Below are positions 31,856 through 40,570 of a DNA stretch of 64,000 bases, piece after piece. Under the pieces are notes generated by a model. That model was not told where the DNA came from and searched no databases. It was given only the letters and a program-made list of their open reading frames with translations. Origin of the DNA: JAKFDK01 sp036676195 (lineage in GTDB: Bacteria; Bacillota; Sulfobacillia; Symbiobacteriales; ZC4RG38); NCBI GenBank assembly GCA_036676195.1, contig JAKFDK010000099.1:1-64000 (forward strand), in the 5' to 3' direction. How positions within the stretch are numbered: the stretch's first letter is position 1; each line of letters begins with the position of its first letter. Position numbers and translations under genes: made by a program.

Positions 31856-32608
31856 CTAATAGTTGACCTGCATCAAGCACAGACCCTGGGGCGGAGCTGT
31901 TCGCCCGACCAGTTGTCTTTGACCCGTGTGCAGTGCCTCCTGTACACTGGCCAGACCTAGCCGACCGGCGCCCACGGCCACCAGGGTCCCGGCCAGAATA
32001 CGCACCATGTTGTAAAGAAACCCATCTGCCTCTGCCGTAATGCGCAGGCAGCGCCCCAGGGTCGGGGTATCCGGCACTTCACGTACTTCGAGCCGCACCA
32101 GATTGCGCGTTGAAGTCTTGGCCGCCCCCCCGGTGGAGCGAAACGCGGCAAAGTCGTGGCGGCCCTGGAGCATTGCGGCACAAGCCGCCATTTCCCCTAT
32201 ATCCAACGGCTGGGATACAAACCAGGCTGTGCGTCGCAGTAACGGCGAGGGGTGCGGGGCGTTGTCCAGGGTGTACTCATAGACTTTCGTCCTGGCGCTG
32301 AAGCGCGCGTGCCAGTGATCCGGCACAACCTCCGCATGGTAGACGGCAATATCCGGAGGAAGCTTGCTGTTCAAGGCATAGGGCAACCGGTCCACCGGAA
32401 TAGCCGAGGCAGTCCGGAAATGGACCACCTGGGCACGGGCGTGAACCCCCGCATCAGTGCGCCCGGCCGGAAATACTCGGGCTTCCTCCCGGGTGATGGC
32501 GCAGATTGCCTCCTGCAGCCGTTGTGCTACGGTAATCCCATTCGGCTGAACGACAAAACCTGAGTAGTCGGTTCCGTCATATTGCATGACCAGCTTGATG
32601 TTACGCAT
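31856..32608 (-). CDS. truA: tRNA pseudouridine(38-40) synthase
   Basis: A 250-residue TruA. The catalytic Asp is in FPAGRTDAGVHARAQV, and MVRILAGTLVAVGAGRL is a typical C-terminal motif. It modifies positions 38-40 of the tRNA anticodon arm. ATG 32608 lies eight bases after the ecfT stop and is preferred to the longer frame. Its place after ecfT is the usual one in Firmicutes. Confidence 0.94.
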   Translation of the reverse strand: MRNIKLVMQYDGTDYSGFVVQPNGITVAQRLQEAICAITREEARVFPAGRTDAGVHARAQVVHFRTASAIPVDRLPYALNSKLPPDIAVYHAEVVPDHWHARFSARTKVYEYTLDNAPHPSPLLRRTAWFVSQPLDIGEMAACAAMLQGRHDFAAFRSTGGAAKTSTRNLVRLEVREVPDTPTLGRCLRITAEADGFLYNMVRILAGTLVAVGAGRLGLASVQEALHTGQRQLVGRTAPPQGLCLMQVNY

Positions 32609-32616
32609 TGATCCGG

Positions 32617-33423
32617 TCACGCCCCGCCCGGCCACCGCAGCCGTACCACCACCCCCACGTAGGCCACCAGCACGACGCCGGCCAGGACGTCCCGGTAGCT
32701 CAGGTTCAGCTCTTTCATCCGGGTGCGGCCGGCTCCACCACGGTAGCCGCGGGCCTCCATCGCCAGCGCCAGATCATCTGCGCGGCGAAAAGCCGCCACG
32801 AAAAGCGGGACCAGTACCGGTATCATGGCCCGAATCTGCGCCAGGGGTCCCCCCACCTGGAAGCGTGCCCCCCGGGCCTGCTGGGCCTTCAGGATCCGCT
32901 CGGCCTCGTCCAACAGGGTCGGAATAAAGCGCAGAGCAATGGTCATCATCAGGGCGAGTTCTGTTGCAGGTAAGCCGACAGACCGGAATGGCCGCAGCAG
33001 TCGTTCCAGCCCGTCGGTCAGAGCAATCGGTGTTGTCGTCAGGGTTAACAGCGAACTGAACAGTACCAGCAGAATCAGTCGTGCTGCCATCTGCGCCCCG
33101 ATTCTCACACCTTCGTGGGTCACTGTCACCGGGCCAAGTTTGATCCATGGCTGACCTTCAGTCAGCATCACATTCAAGACAAACGTAATGGCCAAGAAGA
33201 TCAGGATCGGGCGCAAGCCCCGCCACAAAAACCGCGGCCCGATCCTGGCCAGCAGTACCGCCACGAGGGCAAAGCCTGCCGCCAGCGTAAACGCCGTCGG
33301 CGTTCGAACGACAAAAATCAGCGTACTGTACAGGACGACCGCCACCAGTTTCGTACGCGGGTCCAGCCGGTGCACAAAGGAGTCTCCCGGCACATATTGT
33401 CCCATGGCGGCCAGGTCAAGCAC
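32617..33423 (-). CDS. ecfT: energy-coupling factor transporter transmembrane subunit
   Basis: A 268-residue EcfT with about five hydrophobic segments and the two coupling-helix motifs QQARGARF and MEARGYRGG that contact the ATPases. With EcfA1 and EcfA2 it forms the shared ECF module used by vitamin- and metal-specific S components elsewhere in the genome. GTG 33423 overlaps the end of ecfA2 by eight bases, with a run of G as ribosome site. Confidence 0.93.
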   Translation of the reverse strand: MLDLAAMGQYVPGDSFVHRLDPRTKLVAVVLYSTLIFVVRTPTAFTLAAGFALVAVLLARIGPRFLWRGLRPILIFLAITFVLNVMLTEGQPWIKLGPVTVTHEGVRIGAQMAARLILLVLFSSLLTLTTTPIALTDGLERLLRPFRSVGLPATELALMMTIALRFIPTLLDEAERILKAQQARGARFQVGGPLAQIRAMIPVLVPLFVAAFRRADDLALAMEARGYRGGAGRTRMKELNLSYRDVLAGVVLVAYVGVVVRLRWPGGA

Positions 33424-34291
33424 GTCGGGTCCCCCCCGTCCGCCCGCTGGCTTTAAAGGCTGTGGCGACCTCCTGCACGGCGTCAGCGGTTGTTACCGCC
33501 CGGCCGGGCAGCTTCCAGCCCCGTTCCCTGAGCCGGTCGACGAGCTGTGCAGCCGCCGGGGCGGCCAGGTCCAGAGCAGCCAGTTCCGCATGACGCCGAA
33601 ACAATTCATGCGGGGGGCCCTGCAGGGCGACACGGCCGCGGTGCAAAACCAGCACCTGCCGGGCCAACTCCGCAACGTCGTCCATGGAATGCGATACGAG
33701 CACAATGGTCATACCGCCCGCGTGCAGTTCCTGGACCAGGCGCAGGATTTCCCGACGGCCTACGGGATCGAGCCCGGCGGCCGGCTCATCCAGGACCAGC
33801 ACACGCGGTCGCATGGCCAGGACACCGGCAATGGCCAGCCTGCGGGACTGGCCGCCGGACAGCCCAAAAGGCGACCGGTGCACCATGGCGATCGGCAGCC
33901 CCACCGCCTCCATGGCCCAGCGGACACGCTCCTCCACCTCGGCTGGGGGCAAGCCAAGGTTGCGGGGACCATAGGCCACTTCCTCGTGAACGGTAGCGGC
34001 AAATAACTGGTGTTCCGGATACTGAAATACCAGGCCTACTTTCTGACGCACCTTGCGTAGGTCCGTACTACGCAAACGGGTGTCCAGACCGTCTACCCAT
34101 ACCTGACCGGCGGTGGGTTTCAGCAATCCGTTCAGGTGCTGTACAAGAGTGCTCTTGCCAGATCCGGTGGCACCTATCAGGCCCCAAAACTCGCCGTCCC
34201 CCAAGTCGAAGGATACATTATCCAAGGCTCGCCATTCGTGGGGCGAGCCGGGATTATAAACGTAGGAGACCTTCTCTACAACAATCGGCAT
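33416..34291 (-). CDS. ecfA2: energy-coupling factor ATPase EcfA2
   Basis: A 291-residue ABC ATPase: Walker A GATGSGKST, signature LSGGQSRRLAIAG, Walker B VLVLDEPAAGLDP. By position (second in the ecfA1-ecfA2-ecfT order) it is EcfA2. It begins within the last 16 bases of ecfA1, so they are coupled. Confidence 0.94.
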   Translation of the reverse strand: MPIVVEKVSYVYNPGSPHEWRALDNVSFDLGDGEFWGLIGATGSGKSTLVQHLNGLLKPTAGQVWVDGLDTRLRSTDLRKVRQKVGLVFQYPEHQLFAATVHEEVAYGPRNLGLPPAEVEERVRWAMEAVGLPIAMVHRSPFGLSGGQSRRLAIAGVLAMRPRVLVLDEPAAGLDPVGRREILRLVQELHAGGMTIVLVSHSMDDVAELARQVLVLHRGRVALQGPPHELFRRHAELAALDLAAPAAAQLVDRLRERGWKLPGRAVTTADAVQEVATAFKASGRTGGTRRA

Positions 34292-35121
34292 AGGGCCTCC
34301 ACCAGTTGGTCCAGGGTAAGGATATCGTCAGAAACCGGGATACCGGCCGCCCGCAGTTCTGTGGCCAGTAATAGGCCTGGAGGCACATCCAGGTGCAGCC
34401 GGCGCAGCGCCTCTGCCTGGCGGAAGATCTCCTTCGGCGTCCCCGTCATCGCCACCCGGGCCTGGTCCATGACCACCACCCGATCAGCCTGGGCCGCCTC
34501 CTCCATAAAGTGCGTGATGAGTACAATAGCTACCCCCGCCGCACGGTTCAGTTGGTGAATGGTTGTCATCACCTCTCTGCGCCCCCGGGGGTCCAACATC
34601 GCCGTAGGTTCGTCCAGGACCAGACAACTGGGACGCAGCGCCAGGGCACCGGCGATGGCGAGGCGCTGCTTCTGGCCGCCGGACAGAAGGTGCGGCGCTC
34701 GTTGCCGCAGAGCCGTTAGCCCGACCGCCGCCAAACACTCTTCAACCCGCTGCCGGATTTCGGCCGGCGCCAGCCCCTGGTTTTCCGGACCAAAGGCCAC
34801 ATCTTCCTCTACAATGGCGGCAACAATCTGGTTATCCGGGTTTTGAAAGACCATGCCCACCCGATCACGAATCGGCCACAGGTTGGCCGGATCTGCAGTG
34901 TCCAGGCCGTCCACCAACACCGTTCCAGTCGCCGGACGCTGTAATACATTCAACAGGCGTGCCAGCGTGCTCTTACCAGAACCATTCCTGCCCACCACCG
35001 CCACAAACTCGCCTCGGGCAACCGTCAGTCCCACACCGTCCAGCGCCAGTACCGGCTGAGTGCCGGGTGCGGCCGGATAATGAAAACTTACATCCTGAAC
35101 CTCAATGTAGGGCTGATCCAA
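34276..35121 (-). CDS. ecfA1: energy-coupling factor ATPase EcfA1
   Basis: A 281-residue ABC ATPase: Walker A GRNGSGKST, signature LSGGQKQRLAIAG, Walker B CLVLDEPTAMLDP and a Q-loop GMVFQNPDNQIV. The start is TTG 35121, ten bases after AAGGAGG. A hairpin separates it from rplQ, so its expression may be lowered relative to the ribosomal genes. Confidence 0.94.
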   Translation of the reverse strand: MDQPYIEVQDVSFHYPAAPGTQPVLALDGVGLTVARGEFVAVVGRNGSGKSTLARLLNVLQRPATGTVLVDGLDTADPANLWPIRDRVGMVFQNPDNQIVAAIVEEDVAFGPENQGLAPAEIRQRVEECLAAVGLTALRQRAPHLLSGGQKQRLAIAGALALRPSCLVLDEPTAMLDPRGRREVMTTIHQLNRAAGVAIVLITHFMEEAAQADRVVVMDQARVAMTGTPKEIFRQAEALRRLHLDVPPGLLLATELRAAGIPVSDDILTLDQLVEALCRLL

Positions 35122-35257
35122 AGATCAGAGCCCTCCTTCCCCTAGCGACGGGCGGCCGATCGCAGGTCCCGCCATGCACCGCCCTGCGGCCTTCACCTGC
35201 ACGCCATGACACCAACGCGGCTTCCCGGCAGTAAGACATCATCTCCACTGTAACACG

Positions 35258-35289
35258 AAGGAACCCCCGCTGGACAGCGGGGGTTCCTT
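35258..35289 (-). terminator. hairpin between rplQ and ecfA1
   Basis: AAGGAACCCCCGCT pairs perfectly with AGCGGGGGTTCCTT over a four-base loop. On the minus strand CGTGTTAC follows, so the U tract is poor. It could be a partial terminator that separates the alpha operon from the ECF genes. Confidence 0.65.
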
Positions 35290-35301
35290 TGGTATAACCC
35301 T

Positions 35302-35646
35302 TTACACGAGCTCGAGCAAAGCCATGGGAGCAGCGTCGCCCCGGCGGACCCCGGTCTTCAGTACGCGGGTGTAACCACCCTGACGTTCCTTATACTTCGG
35401 CCCAATCTGGTCGAACAGCTTCTTGGCCACTGACTCGTCGTACAAATACCCAACGGCCTTACGATAGTTGGCCAGACCGCCCTCCTTGGCGAGGGTGATC
35501 ATTTCGTCGGCCACACGCCGGGCTTCAAGAGCCTTGCCCTCGGTGGTCTCGATGCGCTCCTTATCGAAAAGGGCAGTTACGACCGCACGCAGCAGCGCCT
35601 TGCGCTGGTCTGCTGGGCGCCCCAGTTTACGATAACCACGCGCCAT
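35302..35646 (-). CDS. rplQ: 50S ribosomal protein L17
   Basis: A 114-residue L17 (ARGYRKLGRPADQRKALLR, then YTRVLKTGVRRGDAAPMALLELV), full length. It follows rpoA by 44 bp, the usual last gene of the alpha operon. Confidence 0.97.
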   Translation of the reverse strand: MARGYRKLGRPADQRKALLRAVVTALFDKERIETTEGKALEARRVADEMITLAKEGGLANYRKAVGYLYDESVAKKLFDQIGPKYKERQGGYTRVLKTGVRRGDAAPMALLELV

Positions 35647-35690
35647 CCTGTTTCCCTCCCACTCAGCTCCAAATCAGCCTCAAACTGTGC

Positions 35691-36638
35691 TTAGTCGTCA
35701 CTTGGCCGCAGGTTGAGGCCCAAGCCCAATAGCTTCGACTTGACTTCTTCCAGTGATTTCTTGCCAAGGTTGCGCACCTTGATCATTTCCTCGTCGGTCT
35801 TGGAAACCAACTCACCGACGGTATTAATCCCGGCACGCTTCAGGCAGTTATAGGACCGTACAGAAAGGTCAAGCTCTTCAATGGTCATATCAAGCAGCTT
35901 GCCCTTGTCATTCTCGTCCTTTTCCACCATGATCTCCATCTTATCGGCCGTATCGGTCAAGCCCACAAAGAGGTTCAGGTGTTCAGTCAGAACCTTGGCT
36001 GCTACCGAGCAGGCTTCGTCCGGCCGGATGGTGCCGTTGGACCATACCTCGAGGGTGAGCTTATCGAAGTCGGTTTGGTGACCTACCCGTGTATGCTCAA
36101 CCGTATAGTTAACCCGGCGCAATGGGCTGAAGATCGAGTCCACCGGAATCATGCCGATCGGCATATCCGGTGATTTATTCCGATCTGCCGGACGATACCC
36201 CCGGCCTCGACCGACATAAATCTCGGCATACAGGCGCCCGCCATCCACAGTGGCAATATGCAGATCTGGATTCATAATCTCGACATCTGGATCCATCAGG
36301 ATGTCGCCAGCCGTAATCTCCAGATTGCCCTCTGCTTCAATGCGGATGATCCGCGGTTCGTCCGAATACATCTTCAGCGCCAGTTGCTTGAGATTAAGAA
36401 TGATGTCTGTGACGTCTTCCACCACACCGGGGATAGTGGAAAACTCGTGAAGGACGCCCTCAATCTTCACAGCCGTGACGGCCGCCCCAGGGAGTGAGGA
36501 GAGGAGAATGCGCCTAAGCGAATTGCCGAGAGTAATACCGTAGCCCCGCTCGAGCGGTTCGACGACGAACTTCCCGTATGTGTTGTCTGGAGACATCTCC
36601 ACGCATTCGATCTTCGGCTTTTCCATCTCCATGACCAT
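35691..36638 (-). CDS. rpoA: RNA polymerase alpha subunit
   Basis: A 315-residue alpha subunit. The N-terminal domain (GYGITLGNSLRRILLSSLPG) assembles with beta and beta-prime, and the C-terminal domain (TIEELDLSVRSYNCLKRAGI) binds UP elements and activators. ATG 36638 is chosen after a G-run; two in-frame ATGs follow within five codons. A 266-bp gap separates it from rpsD. Confidence 0.97.
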   Translation of the reverse strand: MVMEMEKPKIECVEMSPDNTYGKFVVEPLERGYGITLGNSLRRILLSSLPGAAVTAVKIEGVLHEFSTIPGVVEDVTDIILNLKQLALKMYSDEPRIIRIEAEGNLEITAGDILMDPDVEIMNPDLHIATVDGGRLYAEIYVGRGRGYRPADRNKSPDMPIGMIPVDSIFSPLRRVNYTVEHTRVGHQTDFDKLTLEVWSNGTIRPDEACSVAAKVLTEHLNLFVGLTDTADKMEIMVEKDENDKGKLLDMTIEELDLSVRSYNCLKRAGINTVGELVSKTDEEMIKVRNLGKKSLEEVKSKLLGLGLNLRPSDD

Positions 36639-36904
36639 CTGTGGATACCCCCAATTCGTCTCGAGCCGGTAGGGCCGTCTGTTCCCCTAGGCGGCCCACC
36701 GGGCAAGCTGGTCGAACCTCGTCACGGGTGGCCCCTACTCCCTGGTACTGCACCACGCACTCCGCCGTGACTCCGCTCGTGCCAAGGGCGGCCGTGCTCA
36801 GTCCGTGTGACACGGATTTCGTTCGTGCGAAACCTGCTCGTTTTCCAGGGGGTTTGCCCGAATCCGCTGTAGGCCAAGAGTCGCCCGAAGCCCGACGGCC
36901 AGCG

Positions 36905-37531
36905 TTAACGGCTGTAGAGTTCGACGATGAGGTGCTCCTGCACGGGGGCATCTATCTCGTCACGGGACGGAAGGCGAAGAATCGTGGCCTTCATGTTCTC
37001 CACATCCACACTCAGCCAAGCCGGAATCGTATGGGCGCCCCCCGCCTCAACCAGTTCCTTGAGGCGACCGTGGGTCCGAGAGCCCTCACGCACGCTGATC
37101 ACATCGTCCGAGCGCACCAGAAGGGACGGAATGTTGGCCTTGCGCCCGTTCACTGCGATATGGCCGTGCCGGACGATCTGCCGGGCTTCCTTACGGGAGC
37201 CGGCCAGGCCCATCCGGTATACGACGTTATCAATCCGGCGCTCAAGCAACTGCAGCAGGATTTCACCGGTCACACCCTTCTTGCGGGTGGCCACGTCGAA
37301 ATACCGCCGGAACTGCCTTTCCAAAACACCGTAGAAGCGCCGCAGCTTCTGCTTCTCCCGCAACTGAATCCCGTACTCGGTCTGCTTCTTGCGACCGGCG
37401 CCATGCTGTCCGGGCGGAGCCGAACGACGGGTCACCGGGCACTTGTCAGAGTAGCACTTGGCACCCTTCAGGTACAGCTTGACGCCCTCACGCCGGCAGA
37501 GACGGCAGACAGGGCCGATATAGCGAGCCAT
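36905..37531 (-). CDS. rpsD: 30S ribosomal protein S4, zinc form
   Basis: A 208-residue S4. Four cysteines, C9, C12, C26 and C31, near the N-terminus (CRLC ... CYSDKC) mark the zinc-binding form. The S4 RNA-binding domain is LERRIDNVVYRMGLAGSRKE. S4 can also act as a translational repressor of its operon. Confidence 0.97.
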   Translation of the reverse strand: MARYIGPVCRLCRREGVKLYLKGAKCYSDKCPVTRRSAPPGQHGAGRKKQTEYGIQLREKQKLRRFYGVLERQFRRYFDVATRKKGVTGEILLQLLERRIDNVVYRMGLAGSRKEARQIVRHGHIAVNGRKANIPSLLVRSDDVISVREGSRTHGRLKELVEAGGAHTIPAWLSVDVENMKATILRLPSRDEIDAPVQEHLIVELYSR

Positions 37532-37549
37532 TCTAAGTCTGCGCCTCCT

Positions 37550-37939
37550 TTACACGCGCCGCCGCTTGGGCGGCCGGCAACCGTTATGGGGAATCGGGGT
37601 CACGTCCTTAATGACGTTCACTTCCAGCCCAGCAGCCTGCAGGGAGCGAATGGCAGCCTCGCGGCCAGCGCCTGGTCCCTTGACCATGACTTCGACCTCG
37701 CGCAGGCCGTACTCCATGGCCGCTTTGGCGGCATTTTCAGCCGCCATCTGGGCCGCAAACGGCGTGGACTTACGGGAACCCTTGAAGCCCATTCCACCCG
37801 AGGTAGCCCAGGAAAGGGCGTTCCCCTGGGTATCGGTGATCGTCACGACAGTATTGTTAAAAGTGGACTTAATGTGGGCAACGCCACGGTCCACATGCCG
37901 ACGCTCCTTGCGCTTCGGCCGGGTCGCACGCTTGGCCAT
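37550..37939 (-). CDS. rpsK: 30S ribosomal protein S11
   Basis: A 129-residue S11 (HIKSTFNNTVVTITDTQGN, GMGFKGSRKSTPFAAQ and C-terminal PIPHNGCRPPKRRRV). It precedes rpsD by 18 bp. Confidence 0.97.
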   Translation of the reverse strand: MAKRATRPKRKERRHVDRGVAHIKSTFNNTVVTITDTQGNALSWATSGGMGFKGSRKSTPFAAQMAAENAAKAAMEYGLREVEVMVKGPGAGREAAIRSLQAAGLEVNVIKDVTPIPHNGCRPPKRRRV

Positions 37940-37955
37940 TTAGTCGTTGCCCTCC

Positions 37956-38327
37956 TTACTTCTTGCGCTTGGTACCAACGGTCTTCCGCGGACCCTTCCG
38001 GGTACGGGCGTTGGTCTTGGTCCGCTGGCCGCGCACCGGCAAGCCGCGCCGATGCCGTAAACCGCGGTAGGAGCCAATGTCAATCAGGCGGCGGATGTTG
38101 AGTTGAACCTCAGTCCGCAAGTCGCCCTCGACTTTAAAGTTCTTGTCAATGTTCTCACGCAGACGAGCCACTTCGTCCTCAGTCAGGTCACGGACGCGGG
38201 TATCCGGACTAATGCCGGTGGCCGCGAGAATCTCACGGGACCGAGTCCAGCCGATGCCGTAAATGTACGGCAGCGCTGCTTCCACTCGCTTTTCGCGGGG
38301 CAGGTCAACGCCTGCAATACGCGCCAT
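37956..38327 (-). CDS. rpsM: 30S ribosomal protein S13
   Basis: A 123-residue S13 (MARIAGVDLPREKRVEAALPYIYGIG and C-terminal RTKTNARTRKGPRKTV, which contacts the P-site tRNA). ATG 38327 is chosen since the frame upstream is not S13-like. GGGAGG lies 12 bases before it. Confidence 0.96.
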   Translation of the reverse strand: MARIAGVDLPREKRVEAALPYIYGIGWTRSREILAATGISPDTRVRDLTEDEVARLRENIDKNFKVEGDLRTEVQLNIRRLIDIGSYRGLRHRRGLPVRGQRTKTNARTRKGPRKTVGTKRKK

Positions 38328-38524
38328 TCTCGGATGAAACCTCCCTCTTAAATCAAGACGATCCCAATCAGATGATCGTGCAGCACGATAAAACGCGCGC
38401 ACAGTATGAGAGGCCCGGAGAACCTACCTGATCAACGGAGCTCCACCAGAGGAAGAGGGACCCTCGGTGGCAGCCGCGCTCCTCTGACCAGACCGGCCTA
38501 CGGACCGGAAAACTGAGACTCAAC

Positions 38525-38638
38525 TCAACCCTGCTTTTGCTTGTGCTTCGGATTCTCGCAAATGATCATCACAGCACCCTTGCGCTTAATGACCTTGCAT
38601 TTTTCACAAATCGGCTTTACCGAGGGACGGACCTTCAC
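38525..38638 (-). CDS. rpmJ: 50S ribosomal protein L36, zinc form
   Basis: A 37-residue L36, too short for most gene callers. Residues C11, C14, C27 and H32 form the zinc site. GTG 38638 has GGGGAGG nine bases upstream. The frame before this start is not part of the protein. Confidence 0.95.
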   Translation of the reverse strand: MKVRPSVKPICEKCKVIKRKGAVMIICENPKHKQKQG

Positions 38639-38761
38639 GTCGATAAACCTCCCCGGCGGGCTGAAACTCCCGACGTTGCAGACATTCCCGATTCGACAGA
38701 CTATCACACGGACACTGACCGTACCCGCCCGGCCACCCAGGTTGGGAAGCACCATCTGCGC

Positions 38762-38980
38762 CTACTTAAACCGATATACGATTCTACCACGGCTCAGGTC
38801 GTAAGGCGAGAGTTCAACCGTTACTCGGTCGCCCGGTAGAATACGGATAAAGTGCATGCGGATCTTCCCCGAAATATGGCAAACAACCTTGTGCCCATTA
38901 TCGAGTTCCACACGAAACATGGCGTTGGACAAGGGTTCAATAACCTTGCCTTCTACCTCGATCACGTCATCCTTAGACAC
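38762..38980 (-). CDS. infA: translation initiation factor IF-1
   Basis: A 72-residue S1-like OB-fold protein (SKDDVIEVEGKVIEPLSNAMF, then KIRMHFIRILPGDRV). GTG 38980 gives the family N-terminus. The longer frame is not IF-1-like. It lies between map and rpmJ, the usual place. Confidence 0.96.
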   Translation of the reverse strand: MSKDDVIEVEGKVIEPLSNAMFRVELDNGHKVVCHISGKIRMHFIRILPGDRVTVELSPYDLSRGRIVYRFK

Positions 38981-39117
38981 CGGTGCCCGCCCTCTCCTTC
39001 TGGCCGCGGCATACCCTTCCGTGTGTGATATGAACCGCTGCTCCAGGGGGGCCCAGAAGTCCAATATCACTATTATACTACAAACTCGCTGGAATATCCC
39101 CTGGAAGTAGCGCGGAT

Positions 39118-39864
39118 TTAAGGGAGCGTCAGGATTTCCGGGCCGTTATCCATGATGGCCACGGTATGCTCGAAATGCGCAGAATACTTGCCATCCACTG
39201 TGACAACAGTCCAGTCATCCTTGAGGACCTTCACCTGGTGGGTGCCGGCATTCACCATGGGTTCAATGGCCAAAACCATCCCGGCCCGCAGGGGCACCCC
39301 CGTACCGGGTCGCCCGTGGTTCTGCACCTGAGGATCCTCGTGCATGTTCGCGCCAATCCCGTGTCCGACATAGTCCCGGACTACGCCGAAACCATAGGCT
39401 TCCACGTGGCTCTGGACAGCGTGGCCGATATCCCCCAGGGTTTTGCCCACATGGCACTGAGCGATCGCCTTCGCCAAAGACTCCTGCGTGACTTGCATCA
39501 GCCGTGTGGCTTCTTCGCTAACCTCGCCGACCGGCCAGGTATAGGCGCTGTCACCTACATAGCCCTTGTACGTCACCCCGAGGTCAATAGCGATAATGTC
39601 GCCTTCAATCAGCTTGCGGTCGGCGGGAATCCCGTGGACAACCTCTTCATTGACCGAGGCGCAAATGCTGGCCGGAAAGCCGTGATATCCCTTAAAGGTG
39701 GGGATACCACCAGCCTTCCGAATCAGCGTATCCGCCAGTCGGTCCAGCTCACGGGTGGTAATCCCGGGCTTCACAGCCTTGCGCAATTCCTCGTGTACCT
39801 GGCCCACAATCCGGCCCGCTTCTCGCATCAGAGCAATCTCACGGGCGGACTTGAGAATGATCAT
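39118..39864 (-). CDS. map: methionine aminopeptidase
   Basis: A 248-residue type I enzyme that removes the initiator Met. The metal ligands lie in IDLGVTYKGYVGDSAYTW (two Asp), YVGHGIGANMHEDP (His), MVLAIEPMV (Glu) and the C-terminal HFEHTVAIMDNG (Glu). No L14e/KOW gene is found between it and infA, unlike in some Firmicutes. Confidence 0.96.
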   Translation of the reverse strand: MIILKSAREIALMREAGRIVGQVHEELRKAVKPGITTRELDRLADTLIRKAGGIPTFKGYHGFPASICASVNEEVVHGIPADRKLIEGDIIAIDLGVTYKGYVGDSAYTWPVGEVSEEATRLMQVTQESLAKAIAQCHVGKTLGDIGHAVQSHVEAYGFGVVRDYVGHGIGANMHEDPQVQNHGRPGTGVPLRAGMVLAIEPMVNAGTHQVKVLKDDWTVVTVDGKYSAHFEHTVAIMDNGPEILTLP

Positions 39865-39876
39865 CGCTCGCGCTCC

Positions 39877-40518
39877 CTACCCAATTGCCGTACGAACGGC
39901 CTGGGACACCTCTTGCACGCTGCGCGTACCGTCGACCGTCTTCAACAAACCCTGGCTCTGGTAGTAATCAATGAGCGGCGCAGTCTTGGAGTGATACTCG
40001 GTCAGCCGTTTACGCACGGTCGCTTCGTTGTCATCATCCCGTTGGTACAATTCGCCGCCGCACTTATCACAGATGCCAGCTTCCTTGGGTGCATTAAACT
40101 TGACGTGATAGACTTCCTTGCAGGAGCGGCAGGTGCGCCGACCGGAAATTCGTTCTACAACGAGTTCGTCCGGGCCTTCCAGGCTAACGACAGCCTCCAG
40201 CGGCATTCCGACCTCCACCAGTAGATTCCCTAAGGCGTCCGCCTGGACCACTGTCCGGGGAAACCCATCGAAAATATACCCGTTTTTGGCGTCAGCCTGC
40301 TGCAGCCGATCCTTGACCAGTCCCAAGATAACATCATCGGGCACGAGCAGTCCCTTATCCATGTATTCCTTGGCAGCCTTGCCCAGGGTGGTCCCCTGGG
40401 CCACATGGGCCCGCAGTATATCCCCAGTCGAGATATGCGCCGCCTTTTCTTCCTGGGCCAGGTTGGCTGCCTGGGTCCCCTTGCCTACGCCTGGGGGGCC
40501 GAGAAGGATGATGCGCAT
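39877..40518 (-). CDS. adk: adenylate kinase, zinc lid type
   Basis: A 213-residue kinase (ATP + AMP to 2 ADP). P-loop: GPPGVGKGTQAA. The lid domain holds CRSCKEVYHVKF and CDKCGG, two CxxC pairs, so it binds zinc as in many Gram-positives. GFPRTVVQA is the AMP-binding motif. Confidence 0.96.
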   Translation of the reverse strand: MRIILLGPPGVGKGTQAANLAQEEKAAHISTGDILRAHVAQGTTLGKAAKEYMDKGLLVPDDVILGLVKDRLQQADAKNGYIFDGFPRTVVQADALGNLLVEVGMPLEAVVSLEGPDELVVERISGRRTCRSCKEVYHVKFNAPKEAGICDKCGGELYQRDDDNEATVRKRLTEYHSKTAPLIDYYQSQGLLKTVDGTRSVQEVSQAVRTAIG

Positions 40519-40570
40519 GTGTCGTCCTCCTGCCGTGGGGCAGAGGTACGGCCCCCCTGCCCGCGCTGCT

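Noticed and set aside
36639..36904. 266-bp gap between rpsD and rpoA as a possible small gene or promoter
   Set aside because: The frame there runs into rpoA with no ribosome site, and no promoter boxes stood out.
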